A DNA stretch of 64,000 nucleotides, taken from positions 118,089 to 182,088 of the forward strand of contig DAOMOK010000014.1 of the NCBI GenBank assembly GCA_035444285.1. The letters run 5' to 3'. The notes beneath the pieces were generated by a model. It had not been told where the DNA came from. It made no database searches and was given only the letters and a program-made list of their open reading frames with translations. The DNA comes from CAADGU01 sp035444285 (lineage in GTDB: Bacteria > Chloroflexota > Anaerolineae > Promineifilales > Promineifilaceae). The position numbers and the translations under genes were made by a program. Positions 35,333 through 43,449 of the stretch are shown here, in pieces; the stretch's first letter is position 1; each line of letters opens with the position of its first letter.

Positions 35333-35339
35333 TTAACCG

Positions 35340-36167
35340 TCAGACGGTGTGCGGGGTTAGCCGAACCTGGTCGTACAACTGCACTGTTTGCTGCTCTGGC
35401 ACGGCGTCGAATTCTGCGTACAGAATATCCACGCACAAACGATACTGGCGCAGCGCCTGGGCGCGTTCGCCGCGCCGCACATAACAGCGCATCACCAGGC
35501 GGTGAGCGTCTTCACGGCAGGCATCATTTTTCAGGAGTTGGTCAGCGTAGTGCAGGCAACGGCCGTAATCCTCTGTGGCAAAACAGTAATCGGCCAGATG
35601 GGCTAAAATTGTCAGAAAGTGGGCACGCAGCCGTTCCCGCACCATCACGCAGTGAATGTCTGTACCAGCGCATAGATCGCCCCGGTACAACCGCGCGGCC
35701 TGGGTATAAAAGGAGACAGCGACCGTCAGGTTATTTGACAACATGTGGTGGTCCCCGGCCTTGATTAGATTTTCAAACCAGGTCACATCTACACCTACGC
35801 CCGCCGCCTGGTTGAGCCGATAATACCCATCCTCATGTACAACGGGCGTGTCGCCGCCAATCTCGTCACCGAGCATCTTACGCAGACTGTACGTCAGGCT
35901 GTTGAGCGATTGACCAGCCAGGTCTGGGGGATGGCCGGGCCACATGGTTTCCAGGAGCATGTCACGTGGTACAGGCTGGTCAGGTTCCAGCCCCAGGCAG
36001 CGGAGCAGGTGTTCGGCCTTGCCGCCGTTCAGGGAAATGGGATGGCCGCCTTTTAAGACCCGAAAATCACCAAGCAGGCAAATCAAAATTGGCCAGAGGG
36101 TGTCATCCACGGGAGTATGGCAAACGGCATCATTAAGTTCTAATGTCACGTCACCAATGGGATACAT
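35340..36167 (-). CDS. SARP/BTAD-type transcriptional regulator, likely eCIS activator
   Basis: From ATG 36167 (GAAGGAAG upstream) the 275-aa protein has an N-terminal winged-helix domain with ILICLLGDFRVLKGGHPISL, LLETMWPGHPPDLAGQSLNS and LTYSLRKMLGD (about 25-115). A bacterial transcriptional activation (BTAD) domain of TPR-like helices follows (YTQAARLYRGDL, YGRCLHYADQLLKNDACRED, QALRQYRLCVDIL). Proteins of this family activate antibiotic and secretion clusters. The gene is immediately upstream of the eCIS operon, in the same direction, next to matching heptamer repeats. A longer frame to 36275 has no SD site. The signal is unknown. Confidence 0.88.
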   Translation of the reverse strand: MYPIGDVTLELNDAVCHTPVDDTLWPILICLLGDFRVLKGGHPISLNGGKAEHLLRCLGLEPDQPVPRDMLLETMWPGHPPDLAGQSLNSLTYSLRKMLGDEIGGDTPVVHEDGYYRLNQAAGVGVDVTWFENLIKAGDHHMLSNNLTVAVSFYTQAARLYRGDLCAGTDIHCVMVRERLRAHFLTILAHLADYCFATEDYGRCLHYADQLLKNDACREDAHRLVMRCYVRRGERAQALRQYRLCVDILYAEFDAVPEQQTVQLYDQVRLTPHTV

Positions 36168-36392
36168 TCTGACTTCCTTCAACACTTTGTATTGCAGATG
36201 CGGTATAAGCTGCTTGCAAATATGCAGGTATTCGACTATCAGGGAAGCATGCCGTGTTCGTGTTGTTGAAAACAAAGTGTATACTGGCTGTTTAGTCTAT
36301 AGGGGCATCGTTAAACTACCGTTAAGGCAAATAAATGGATGGCTCGCGTGGCCCCAGCTTACCCCCCATTGCGTTGGCTCTGGATCAAAAAG

Positions 36393-36421
36393 ATAAGGGC
36401 GACCCTTGTGGTCGCCCTTAT
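36393..36421 (-). terminator. Rho-independent terminator of the YceI lipoprotein gene
   Basis: ATAAGGGCGACC (36393-36404) and GGTCGCCCTTAT (36410-36421) form a 12-bp stem with a 5-nt loop. The plus-strand AAAAAG just before it gives a U-tract for leftward transcription. The remaining spacer up to the SARP start (36168-36392) should hold the SARP promoter; a GTATACACT box lies near 36278-36286 on the minus strand. Confidence 0.85.
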
Positions 36422-36459
36422 GCTAAACCACTATAAAACTCTTCGGGTCTGGCTGTCAG

Positions 36460-37188
36460 TTACGAGGCGTTGGCCACAAAATCAATGATGAGTTCTACCT
36501 CTTCTTCCACGTTGGCTACATTGGGCACACTGGGGATTTGCAGGCCATAGTCGCCGCGGCTGACGGTGGCGGTGGCAGTCCCAGTGAGTTGTGTGGCTGA
36601 CACGGCCGTTGCCTGCACCGTAAACGTCACCGCATTGGTCACATCCCGAATGGTCAGATTGCCGGCAATGGTAAATGTCACCGGGTCGTCCACATTCACC
36701 GATTCCGGCAGGCCGGTCACGGCCGTAGGCGTAAAGGTGATAAATTCATACGCCCCTGTGTCCAAAATCTCGTTCTGGATGGCCCGGTTGCGGAAATTAT
36801 TGTCCGTAGCCAGGGTACGGGCGTTAATCTGAATGATACCCACCTGGGTAGCCGTCGGGTTGCTCAGGTCTACGGCCAGTTCACCGGCCACCTGATTGGT
36901 CGTCCCCACCACGGTAATGCGGCTGCCGCGCAAATCTTCGTCCAGTTCAAAACGTACCTGGGATTGCGCCGGGTCAATCTGGAAGATGACCGGGCCGGTG
37001 GCTGTTGTGCCTGTATCGGCAATGGCCGTGTCCGATGCAGCCGCCGCAGTTGGCGTTTCAATGACCAGCGGCACGGCTTCAATAGGCGCGCTGGCTGCTT
37101 CTGGCTCTTGCAATAAACCACAGGCGCTCAAGAACACGGCCGTGACCACCAGCAATCCCCCACCCAGTAAAAATCGTCTTAACTTCAT
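36460..37188 (-). CDS. YceI-family lipoprotein
   Basis: The 242-aa protein has a lipoprotein signal (LLVVTAVFLSACG, lipobox LSAC) and a Ser/Thr/Ala-rich linker. A YceI domain (about 70-240) follows: FQIDPAQSQVRFELDEDLRG, then VDLSNPTATQVGIIQINART, IQNEILDTGAYEFITFTPT and ITIRDVTNAVTFTVQ-like strands. YceI proteins are lipocalin-like barrels that bind polyisoprenoid lipids. This one should sit lipid-anchored outside the membrane. ATG 37188 was chosen for its GGAG spacing over 37203. It is monocistronic, with a strong terminator. Confidence 0.9.
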   Translation of the reverse strand: MKLRRFLLGGGLLVVTAVFLSACGLLQEPEAASAPIEAVPLVIETPTAAAASDTAIADTGTTATGPVIFQIDPAQSQVRFELDEDLRGSRITVVGTTNQVAGELAVDLSNPTATQVGIIQINARTLATDNNFRNRAIQNEILDTGAYEFITFTPTAVTGLPESVNVDDPVTFTIAGNLTIRDVTNAVTFTVQATAVSATQLTGTATATVSRGDYGLQIPSVPNVANVEEEVELIIDFVANAS

Positions 37189-37326
37189 ACATTTACTCCT
37201 CATTGTTTGAATTGTTTTGCAGGCAGCACACCATGCTGGCCTGTCAGTCAGTCATGTTAATCTACTCAGATTTAGGAATTGTTGGGGAATTGTTCAGGAA
37301 TTGTTAAATCGGGAGCGCAGTTTAGC

Positions 37327-37362
37327 AAGACCTGACAGGTTTAAGAAAACCTGTCAGGTCTT
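37327..37362. terminator. 16-bp hairpin overlapping the SDR stop codon
   Basis: AAGACCTGACAGGTTT (37327-37342) and AAACCTGTCAGGTCTT (37347-37362) are perfect complements around a 4-nt loop. The right arm contains the SDR stop codon (37354-37356). It is the second copy of the repeat at 35301 and may act as a terminator. Confidence 0.75.
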
Positions 37363-38055
37363 GAGCGACAGAATCGGCGATTCGGCGCGCCAGGGCGAAT
37401 CATCTTTCTGAAAATGGCACCATTCTACAACCTGGGCAGCCACGGCCGTAGCCACATCTCCCGGCTCATTTTCCGCCAGCGCCAGGGCCGCCACCCGCAC
37501 TCCAAACCCGGCGAACTCGCGGGCACACTCCCGCGTAAAGCCGATGACGCCGGCTTTACTGGCGCAATAAGCCGCCCGATTTTCAAAAGGAACTTCCATG
37601 CCTGCTGTAGAGGCGATATTGAGGATCAGCCCACCCCGCTCTGTGTTTTCATCGGCCATGACCCGGCCACACAACTGGCTCATAAAAAACACGCCCTTCA
37701 AATTGACATCCAGACAGCGGTTCCAATCCCATTCATCCATTTTCAAAATGGGCGACTGGGGCATGACGGCCGCGTTATTCACCAAAATATCAAGCTGTGC
37801 CCACGCCGCGCGGGTGGTCTCAATCAAATGAACGCATTGGAATTTATTGGCTATATCGGCAGGTACGGCAATAGCCTGCCCACCCGCCCGCTGGATTTCC
37901 GCTGCTACCCGCTCTGCCCGGTCTGGGTTCAGGTCGTTGACCGCCACCCGTATGCCGGCGGCTGCCAGGGCATGAGCCACGGCCGTGCCAATACCCTGCC
38001 CGGCCCCGGTGATGATGGCGACTTTGTTGGTGAGTGGTTGCATGAGTGGGTGCAT
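37354..38055 (-). CDS. Short-chain dehydrogenase/reductase
   Basis: The 233-aa protein has the classical SDR features: NAD(P)-binding TGAGQGIG (about 16-23), D41/N-containing VNDLNPD, NNAAV, catalytic S (NIASTAG) and YCASKAG (YxxxK). The acidic D after the second strand suggests NAD rather than NADP. The C-terminal tail SPWRAESPILSLKT is encoded partly by the dispersed hairpin, so the original C-terminus may have been altered. The substrate is unknown. The start may be M1 or M5; no clear SD helps. Confidence 0.88.
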   Translation of the reverse strand: MHPLMQPLTNKVAIITGAGQGIGTAVAHALAAAGIRVAVNDLNPDRAERVAAEIQRAGGQAIAVPADIANKFQCVHLIETTRAAWAQLDILVNNAAVMPQSPILKMDEWDWNRCLDVNLKGVFFMSQLCGRVMADENTERGGLILNIASTAGMEVPFENRAAYCASKAGVIGFTRECAREFAGFGVRVAALALAENEPGDVATAVAAQVVEWCHFQKDDSPWRAESPILSLKT

Positions 38056-38059
38056 TTCG

Positions 38060-38140
38060 TTATCCGTACTCGGTAATCCGTTATCCGTATTCCGTTACGG
38101 CTCACGGATTACGGCTCACGGGTTACGGGTTACGGGTCAT
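38060..38140. repeat. CGTAATCC/GGATTACGG intergenic repeat
   Basis: The spacer upstream of the SDR gene is built from CGGTAATCCGTTATCCG-type units and the inverted ACGGATTACGGCTCACGG, ending with GGGTTACGGGTTACGGGTCA. It belongs to the same family as at 5600, 6366, 8106, 32545, 42645 and 63885. Confidence 0.8.
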
Positions 38141-38144
38141 GTCC

Positions 38145-38921
38145 TCAGGCAGGGGAATGGGGGTTGGCTAAAAAACTGTAGCCGGTGCCCCAGGCCGAGA
38201 GAATGTAGTGTGGCTCTTTGGGGTTGGCCTCAATTTTGCGGCGCAGCCGGTAAACGTGGGTATGCAGGCGGTCTTCGTAGGCGTCATCTTGCGGCCAGAC
38301 GCGGCGCAGCAGAAATTCATTGGTCACGGTACGGCCGGCGTTACGCATGAGGATGTACAACAACTTTGTTTCGGTGGGCGTTAGTTGCACCGGCTCTGGC
38401 TTTTGCGGCACAAACGCTTTGCGGTTGGGGAAATCTATCTGCAAATTGGCGTCTACACGGATGACTGGCTCTAAGGTGTAGGCAAAATCGCCCAGACGAC
38501 GCAGCACCCGCCGCACGCGGGCTACCAGTTCACCAGAACGGAACGGCTTGACGATATAATCTTCGGCATACCGCTCCAAACCCTGGATGATGGTTTGTTC
38601 ATCGTCAATAGCGGTGAGCATGATGATGGGCAAGTCAGAAAAATCGAGAATAGCCTGGCACAGTTCAAACCCATCCATACCAGGCATGTTCAGGTCTACG
38701 ATGGCCAGATGGGGCAGACCATGCCGGGAAATTTGTTGCAGCGCTTCATCGCCGGACACGGCCGTGATCACCCGAAACCCCTCATGCTCCAACGTCGGCT
38801 TCACGGCGTTCAAAATGAAAGGGCTGTCATCTACCACCAGAATGGTTTGCACTTCGCTGTTGGTCTGCTCAACCGGTAACATGGCTGAATAGTAATCCAG
38901 CACAGGGGGAAAGGCAAGCAT
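38145..38921 (-). CDS. Orphan OmpR-type response regulator
   Basis: The 258-aa protein has a receiver domain (ILVVDDSPFILNAVKP; phospho-acceptor in LAIVDLNMPGMDG; K in DYIVKPF) and a winged-helix domain (LTPTETKLLYILMRNAGRTV, EDRLHTHVYRLRRKIEANPK, LSAWGTGYSF). No kinase gene is adjacent. Its ATG directly follows the stop of endonuclease III (TAA-ATG), which suggests translational coupling; a later ATG at 38882 is the alternative start. The regulon is unknown. Confidence 0.9.
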   Translation of the reverse strand: MLAFPPVLDYYSAMLPVEQTNSEVQTILVVDDSPFILNAVKPTLEHEGFRVITAVSGDEALQQISRHGLPHLAIVDLNMPGMDGFELCQAILDFSDLPIIMLTAIDDEQTIIQGLERYAEDYIVKPFRSGELVARVRRVLRRLGDFAYTLEPVIRVDANLQIDFPNRKAFVPQKPEPVQLTPTETKLLYILMRNAGRTVTNEFLLRRVWPQDDAYEDRLHTHVYRLRRKIEANPKEPHYILSAWGTGYSFLANPHSPA

Positions 38922-39557
38922 TTACACAGCCGCCGGGCAAATATCCCGCAACGCGCAGTTGGCGCAATCCGGGCGGCGGGCTTTGCACAGGGCACGGCCG
39001 TGAAAAATGAGCAGGTGTGAAATTTCAATCCAGTTCTCCTGGGGAATGAGCGCCATTAACTCTTGCTCCACCTTCACCGGGTCTTCATTGGTGCTTGTCC
39101 AGCCCAGCCGGTGGGCAATGCGCTTGACATGAGTGTCTACGGTAATGCCTTCGGCACGGCCGTAAATCTCGCCCAGCACCACATTAGCCGTCTTACGCGC
39201 CACCCCATTCAGCCGCAGCAGGTCTTCCATCCGCTGCGGCACGTCACCGCCATATTCATGCACAATCATCTGCGCCGACTCCTGAATAAATTTCGCTTTT
39301 TGCCGGAAAAAGCCGGTAGGCCGGATGATCTCTTCCAATTCCGCTCTGTCCGCACCCGCCAGCGCCATCGCATCCGGGAAGCGGGCAAACAAACCCGGCG
39401 TCACCTGGTTCACCCGTTCATCCGTACACTGCGCCGACAAAATCGTAGCTGTCAACAACTGGATGGGCGTTTCGTAGTTCAATTCGCAGTGCGCGTCCGG
39501 GTACATCTGGCGCAGGCGGGTCACGGCCGTTGTCACCTGGTCTTTGTTTACTATCAT
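38922..39557 (-). CDS. nth: Endonuclease III
   Basis: The 211-aa protein is a bifunctional DNA glycosylase/AP lyase that removes oxidised pyrimidines in base-excision repair. It has the helix-hairpin-helix LNGVARKTANVVLG with catalytic K122, the catalytic D141 in VDTHVKR, and the [4Fe-4S] cysteines C191-x6-C198-x2-C201-x5-C207. ATG 39557 has AGGA upstream; the frame to 39614 includes spacer sequence. The response regulator gene follows immediately. Confidence 0.95.
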   Translation of the reverse strand: MIVNKDQVTTAVTRLRQMYPDAHCELNYETPIQLLTATILSAQCTDERVNQVTPGLFARFPDAMALAGADRAELEEIIRPTGFFRQKAKFIQESAQMIVHEYGGDVPQRMEDLLRLNGVARKTANVVLGEIYGRAEGITVDTHVKRIAHRLGWTSTNEDPVKVEQELMALIPQENWIEISHLLIFHGRALCKARRPDCANCALRDICPAAV

Positions 39558-39578
39558 GTCTGTCCTTGTTGTTGTAGA

Positions 39579-39630
39579 TGAGAGATTAGGGATCAAATAA
39601 TCTCTAACCGCCAATCTCCAATCTCCCTTG
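39579..39630. repeat. GAGATTxGGGAT / AATCTCC intergenic repeat
   Basis: The divergent spacer holds AGAGATTAGGGATC followed by the inverted ATCTCTAACC and two CCAATCTCC units. Related blocks occur at about 41767-41830 and 60578-60623. A TATAAT hexamer at 39646-39651 could be the -10 for the debranching-enzyme gene, but no good -35 is seen. Confidence 0.7.
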
Positions 39631-39758
39631 TTTCCTCAGCCTGTGTATAATGGGTGCGTGGAAAATTTGCAGCACATCAAACCCTTTCCCACCCCCACAG
39701 GGGCGCTGTTTAGCGGCAGCCCACGCATCCCTCAGTATCCATTGGGAGGAATAATACC

Positions 39759-41777
39759 TTGAACTTGAATTTTGGCAGGGAAGTTTGCAGCCATTTGGAG
39801 ATTGCCCGTTCGCGTGAATGGCTGGTCACGAATGGCATCGGCGGTTTTGCCTCCGGTACCATCGCCGGGATGCTCACCCGGCGTTATCACGGCTTGCTGC
39901 TGGCGGCGCTGAAGCCACCCGTTGGCCGCACGTTGCTGCTGACTAAACTGGACGAAACGGCCGAATACGATGGCATCTACCCCGAAAGCGGCCGTTTTTA
40001 CCCGCTGTATGTCAATCATTGGGCCAATGATTCCGTAGAACCCGATGGCTGGCAGCATCTCAACAGTTTCCATCTGGAAGGGACAACGGCCGTGTGGACA
40101 TACGGCATCGCCAACGCCTTGCTGGAAAAACGCATCTGGATGGAACATGGCGCGAATACCACCTACATCCAATACCGGTTGGCGCGGGCCAGCGGCCCCC
40201 TGCGCCTGGAAGCCAAAGCCTTCGCCAACTTCCGCGACTACCACAGCACCAGCATCTCTGACGATTTGGAGCCGGAAATTGAGCCGGTCACACACGGCCT
40301 GCGCCTGCAAATGGATGAAGACGCCGTTCCCTTCTACCTGCTCAGCAGCCAGGCAGAAATGGAACCCCGCAGCCAATGGTATGAAGATTATTACCTGGCC
40401 ATTGAGGAGTATCGCGGGCAAAATGACATTGAAGAAGACCATTTGTATGCCGCCCGCATTCAAGCCACACTGCGTCCCGGTGAATCATTCACCCTGGTTG
40501 CCAGCACCGAGGCAGATGCTGACCTGGACGGGGGGGCGGCGCTGGCGCGACGACAGGCGTATGAAGCCGAACTACTGGAACGCGCCAATCGCCAGTTCAC
40601 CGTCCCCGTGCCTGCCGCCATCCAACAACTGGCGCTGGCAGCCGACCAGTTTGTAGTCAAACGGCCGACTGCTAATGACCCCGACGGCCGTTCCGCTGCG
40701 GACGGCCGTTCCCTTATTGCCGGCTACCACTGGTTTAGTGATTGGGGCCGGGACACCATGATCGCCCTGCCCGGCCTCACATTAACCACCGGTCGGCCAG
40801 AAATCGCCGCCAGCATCCTGCGCACCTACGCCCAATTTGTAGACATGGGCATGATCCCCAACCGCTTCCCCGACCAGGGCGAGCGCCCCGAATACAACAC
40901 CGTAGACGCCACCCTCTGGTATTTCCAGGCCATCCGCGCCCATCATGCCGCCACCGGCGACCTATCATTGGTACGCGACCTTTTCCCCGTGTTGCAGGAC
41001 GTGATCAAATGGCACAAACGTGGCACCCGCCACCGCATCTATATGGACGAACAAGACGGCCTGCTCTTTGCCGGGGAGGAAGGGGTGCAGCTCACCTGGA
41101 TGGACGCCAAAGTAGATGACTGGGTAGTAACGCCACGTGTGGGCAAACCGGTGGAGATTAACGCCCTCTGGTACAATGCGCTGCGCACGCTGGCCGAATT
41201 TGCCCACCTGCTGGGTGAAGACGCCGCCCCCTATGAGGCGCTGGCTGACAAGGCGGCAACCGGCTTTCGCCGCTTCTGGTACGCCAAAATGGGCTACTGT
41301 TACGATGTGCTGGATGGCCCGGATGGGCACGATGGCAGTTTGCGCCCTAACCAGTTATTTGCCATCTCCCTGCCACACAGCCTGCTCAGCCATGAACAAC
41401 AGCGTTCGGTGGTGGATGCCTGCGCCCGCCACCTGCTGACGCCTCTCGGCCTGCGATCCCTCTCGCCGGACGATCCACTTTATAAAGGACATTACGGTGG
41501 CGACCGCTACAAGCGGGATGGCGCCTATCACCAGGGCACGGTCTGGGGCTGGCTAATTGGCCCCTTTGTCAGCGCCCATTTGCGCGTCTATGGTCATCCG
41601 GCCGAAGCCCGCACGTACCTGTATTCACTGCTGCACCATCTGGCCGACCATGGCGTGGGCAGCATCAGCGAAATTTTTGATGGCGACCCGCCCTTTACGC
41701 CGCGTGGCTGCATTGCCCAGGCATGGAGCGTAGCGGAATTGTTGAGAGTGTGGCGAGAGACGGAGAATGGAGATTGA
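39759..41777 (+). CDS. Glycogen debranching enzyme (amylo-alpha-1,6-glucosidase type)
   Basis: The 672-aa protein has an N-terminal glycogen-debranching domain (EWLVTNGIGGFASGTIAGML, RRYHGLLLAALKPP) and a C-terminal (alpha/alpha)6 barrel of the GDE_C/GH133-like type. Barrel motifs include FSDWGRDTMIALPGLTLTTG, IPNRFPDQGERPEYNTVDAT, QLTWMDAKVDDW and YHQGTVWGWLIGPFV. The Asp of WGRDTM and the Asp/Glu of the later motifs are the expected acid/base residues. It hydrolyses alpha-1,6 branch points of glycogen-like polymers. The start codon is TTG at 39759, with GGGAGGA 8 bp upstream. A small low-complexity insert (DGRSAADGRS) comes from two nearby octamer copies. Confidence 0.93.
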   Translation: MNLNFGREVCSHLEIARSREWLVTNGIGGFASGTIAGMLTRRYHGLLLAALKPPVGRTLLLTKLDETAEYDGIYPESGRFYPLYVNHWANDSVEPDGWQHLNSFHLEGTTAVWTYGIANALLEKRIWMEHGANTTYIQYRLARASGPLRLEAKAFANFRDYHSTSISDDLEPEIEPVTHGLRLQMDEDAVPFYLLSSQAEMEPRSQWYEDYYLAIEEYRGQNDIEEDHLYAARIQATLRPGESFTLVASTEADADLDGGAALARRQAYEAELLERANRQFTVPVPAAIQQLALAADQFVVKRPTANDPDGRSAADGRSLIAGYHWFSDWGRDTMIALPGLTLTTGRPEIAASILRTYAQFVDMGMIPNRFPDQGERPEYNTVDATLWYFQAIRAHHAATGDLSLVRDLFPVLQDVIKWHKRGTRHRIYMDEQDGLLFAGEEGVQLTWMDAKVDDWVVTPRVGKPVEINALWYNALRTLAEFAHLLGEDAAPYEALADKAATGFRRFWYAKMGYCYDVLDGPDGHDGSLRPNQLFAISLPHSLLSHEQQRSVVDACARHLLTPLGLRSLSPDDPLYKGHYGGDRYKRDGAYHQGTVWGWLIGPFVSAHLRVYGHPAEARTYLYSLLHHLADHGVGSISEIFDGDPPFTPRGCIAQAWSVAELLRVWRETENGD

Positions 41778-41830
41778 GAGATCAGGAGATTGGTAATCTT
41801 TTCATCTCTTAATCAATCTCCCAATCTCTT
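41767..41830. repeat. AGATTGAGAGATCAGGAGATTG-type intergenic repeat
   Basis: Direct GAGATTG units are followed by inverted CAATCTCCCAATCTC units, overlapping the debranching-enzyme stop codon. It is the same family as at 39579 and 60578. Confidence 0.75.
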
Positions 41831-41842
41831 TTCAGGAAGAAT

Positions 41843-42643
41843 ATGGCTGAACAAAAACCCAGATTTGGCCCCGAACATTTTGCGGCGGGGGATTATATTA
41901 TCCGGCAGGGGGATGAGCCGGATAAGTTCTACATTGTCACACGCGGCCGTGCGGAAGTGATTTTGCAGCCGGCTGATGGGTTGGACGAGGTGATTGACCA
42001 GCTTGGCCCTGGCGACTACTTCGGCGAGGTAGGCATGGTGCGCCGCAGCCGCCGTATGGCTTCCGTGCGGGCGCTAACAGAGATGGACGTGATGGGCATG
42101 GATTACCAGACGTTTATGAACTGGATGAACAGCGCCCCAGAGGTGGCCGATGAGATTGATGCGGTGATCGAAGAGCGGCTGCTGAACGCCGGTGAGATAC
42201 CGGAACAGTTTACGGAAGCGGTACCCCAGGGGATGCTGGCATACCTGGAAGAGAGCGCGCCGACTGAGGATACGGCCGTGCCCCCCTCCCTCTTTTTCGC
42301 CAAAGATAGCGTCATCATTCACCAGGGCGACCCCTCTGATACGTTTTATGTGATTATTGAGGGCTTTGTCACCGTGAGCAAGGTTACAACTGACGGCCGT
42401 TACCTGACCATCAACCATCTCACCACCGGCGACTATTTTGGCGAGATTGGCCTGTTGGATGGCAGCCCACGTATTGCCACCGTTACCGCCCTGACGGACG
42501 TGAAGCTGATCAGCTTTGATCGCGACACCTTCATCGCCTGGATGCGCAAGTCCCCTGGCAGCCAGGAAGACCTGCGCCGCGAAGCCAGCCGCCGCCGCAA
42601 AGATACCGGGGCGCTGTCCGCGCCGAAGGGGAGTGATTCGTAA
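41843..42643 (+). CDS. Protein with two cyclic-nucleotide-binding domains
   Basis: The 266-aa protein consists of two CNMP-binding folds. The first is FAAGDYIIRQGDEPDKFYIV with GDYFGEVGMVRRSRRMASV (about 13-75); the second is FFAKDSVIIHQGDPSDTFYV with GDYFGEIGLLDGSPRIATV (about 150-215). Both keep the FGE..x..R-type phosphate-binding cassette, although the first has RRSRR instead of the usual PRxA. There is no DNA-binding or catalytic domain, so it may work as a cNMP sensor through protein contacts. GGAAGA precedes the ATG. The basic tail RREASRRRKD could bind nucleic acid or a partner. Confidence 0.9.
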   Translation: MAEQKPRFGPEHFAAGDYIIRQGDEPDKFYIVTRGRAEVILQPADGLDEVIDQLGPGDYFGEVGMVRRSRRMASVRALTEMDVMGMDYQTFMNWMNSAPEVADEIDAVIEERLLNAGEIPEQFTEAVPQGMLAYLEESAPTEDTAVPPSLFFAKDSVIIHQGDPSDTFYVIIEGFVTVSKVTTDGRYLTINHLTTGDYFGEIGLLDGSPRIATVTALTDVKLISFDRDTFIAWMRKSPGSQEDLRREASRRRKDTGALSAPKGSDS

Positions 42644-42689
42644 TTCGTTGTCCGTAATCCGTTGTCGGTCTTTTTTTTGAGGAGAGAAA

Positions 42690-42749
42690 ATGGTAAAGCA
42701 AATAAAAATCATCGTTGAAAAACATCCTGATGGTGAGCAAACCAAATGA
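42690..42749 (+). pseudogene. 19-codon leader ORF resembling a HicB-type start, overlapping rpiA
   Basis: GAGGAGAG precedes an ATG that encodes MVKQIKIIVEKHPDGEQTK and stops in the ATGA overlap with rpiA. The IIVEKHPDG string is characteristic of the N-terminus of HicB-like antitoxin-family proteins, which continue for about 50 more residues; here only the first 15 remain. It therefore looks like a relic whose ribosome-binding site now drives rpiA by coupling. A functional leader peptide is the alternative. Confidence 0.6.
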
Positions 42750-43435
42750 TTGAGTCTCTTAAACAGCAGGCGGGGGGGAAGGCTGTGGAGTTGGCGGTAA
42801 GGCCCGGTATGGTGATCGGGTTGGGTACGGGCAGCACGGCCGTACACGCCACGCGCAAAATCGGCCAGTTATGGCAGGCGGGGGCACTGCCGGGCATCGT
42901 CGGCATCCCCACTTCGGAAGCGACGGCGCAAGAAGCCGCCCGGTTTGGTATCCCCCTGGGAACACTAGACGACTATCCGGTGATTGATGTGACCATTGAT
43001 GGCGCAGATGAAATTGACCCGGATTTCAACCTTATTAAGGGACTGGGTGGGGCGCTGCTGCGCGAGAAAATTGTAGCGACAGCCTCCAAACGCATGGTGG
43101 TAGTGGCCGATGACCGTAAGCAGGTGACGCTGTTGGGAAGCCGCGCCCCGGTACCGGTGGAAGTCGTGCCGTTTGCGACACGGCCGTGTGGAGACTACCT
43201 GGCTTCCTTAGGCGCACGAGTGGTAAAGCGATTGGGGGATGGTGCCCAGCCAGTCATCACCGATGAAAACAATATCATCCTCGACTGTTATTTTGACGGC
43301 ATACCTGATCCCACCGGGCTGGCTCAGGCGATCCGCCAACAGCCCGGTGTCGTTGAACATGGCCTTTTCCTCGGTCTGGCAACCGACGTGATATTGGCAA
43401 ACCCCAATGGCGTCATGCTTTCACACAGAGCTTGA
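42746..43435 (+). CDS. rpiA: Ribose-5-phosphate isomerase A
   Basis: The 229-aa protein interconverts ribose-5-phosphate and ribulose-5-phosphate in the pentose-phosphate pathway. It has the family motifs VIGLGTGSTAVH, GIPTSEAT, DVTIDGADEIDPDFNLIKGL (catalytic Asp/Asp pair), GGALLREKIVATASKRMVVV (catalytic Glu and Lys) and the C-terminal GLFLGLATDVILAN. The ATG overlaps the stop of the 19-codon leader, so initiation probably depends on it. The 223-aa secreted protein gene follows 14 bp downstream. Confidence 0.95.
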   Translation: MIESLKQQAGGKAVELAVRPGMVIGLGTGSTAVHATRKIGQLWQAGALPGIVGIPTSEATAQEAARFGIPLGTLDDYPVIDVTIDGADEIDPDFNLIKGLGGALLREKIVATASKRMVVVADDRKQVTLLGSRAPVPVEVVPFATRPCGDYLASLGARVVKRLGDGAQPVITDENNIILDCYFDGIPDPTGLAQAIRQQPGVVEHGLFLGLATDVILANPNGVMLSHRA

Positions 43436-43449
43436 CATAAGGAGGCGAG

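Noticed and set aside
36309..36326. Two CGTTAA heptamers 11 bp apart upstream of the SARP gene as an autoregulatory site
   Set aside because: Only two copies, a different heptamer from the eCIS promoter array, and no matching -10 at the expected distance.
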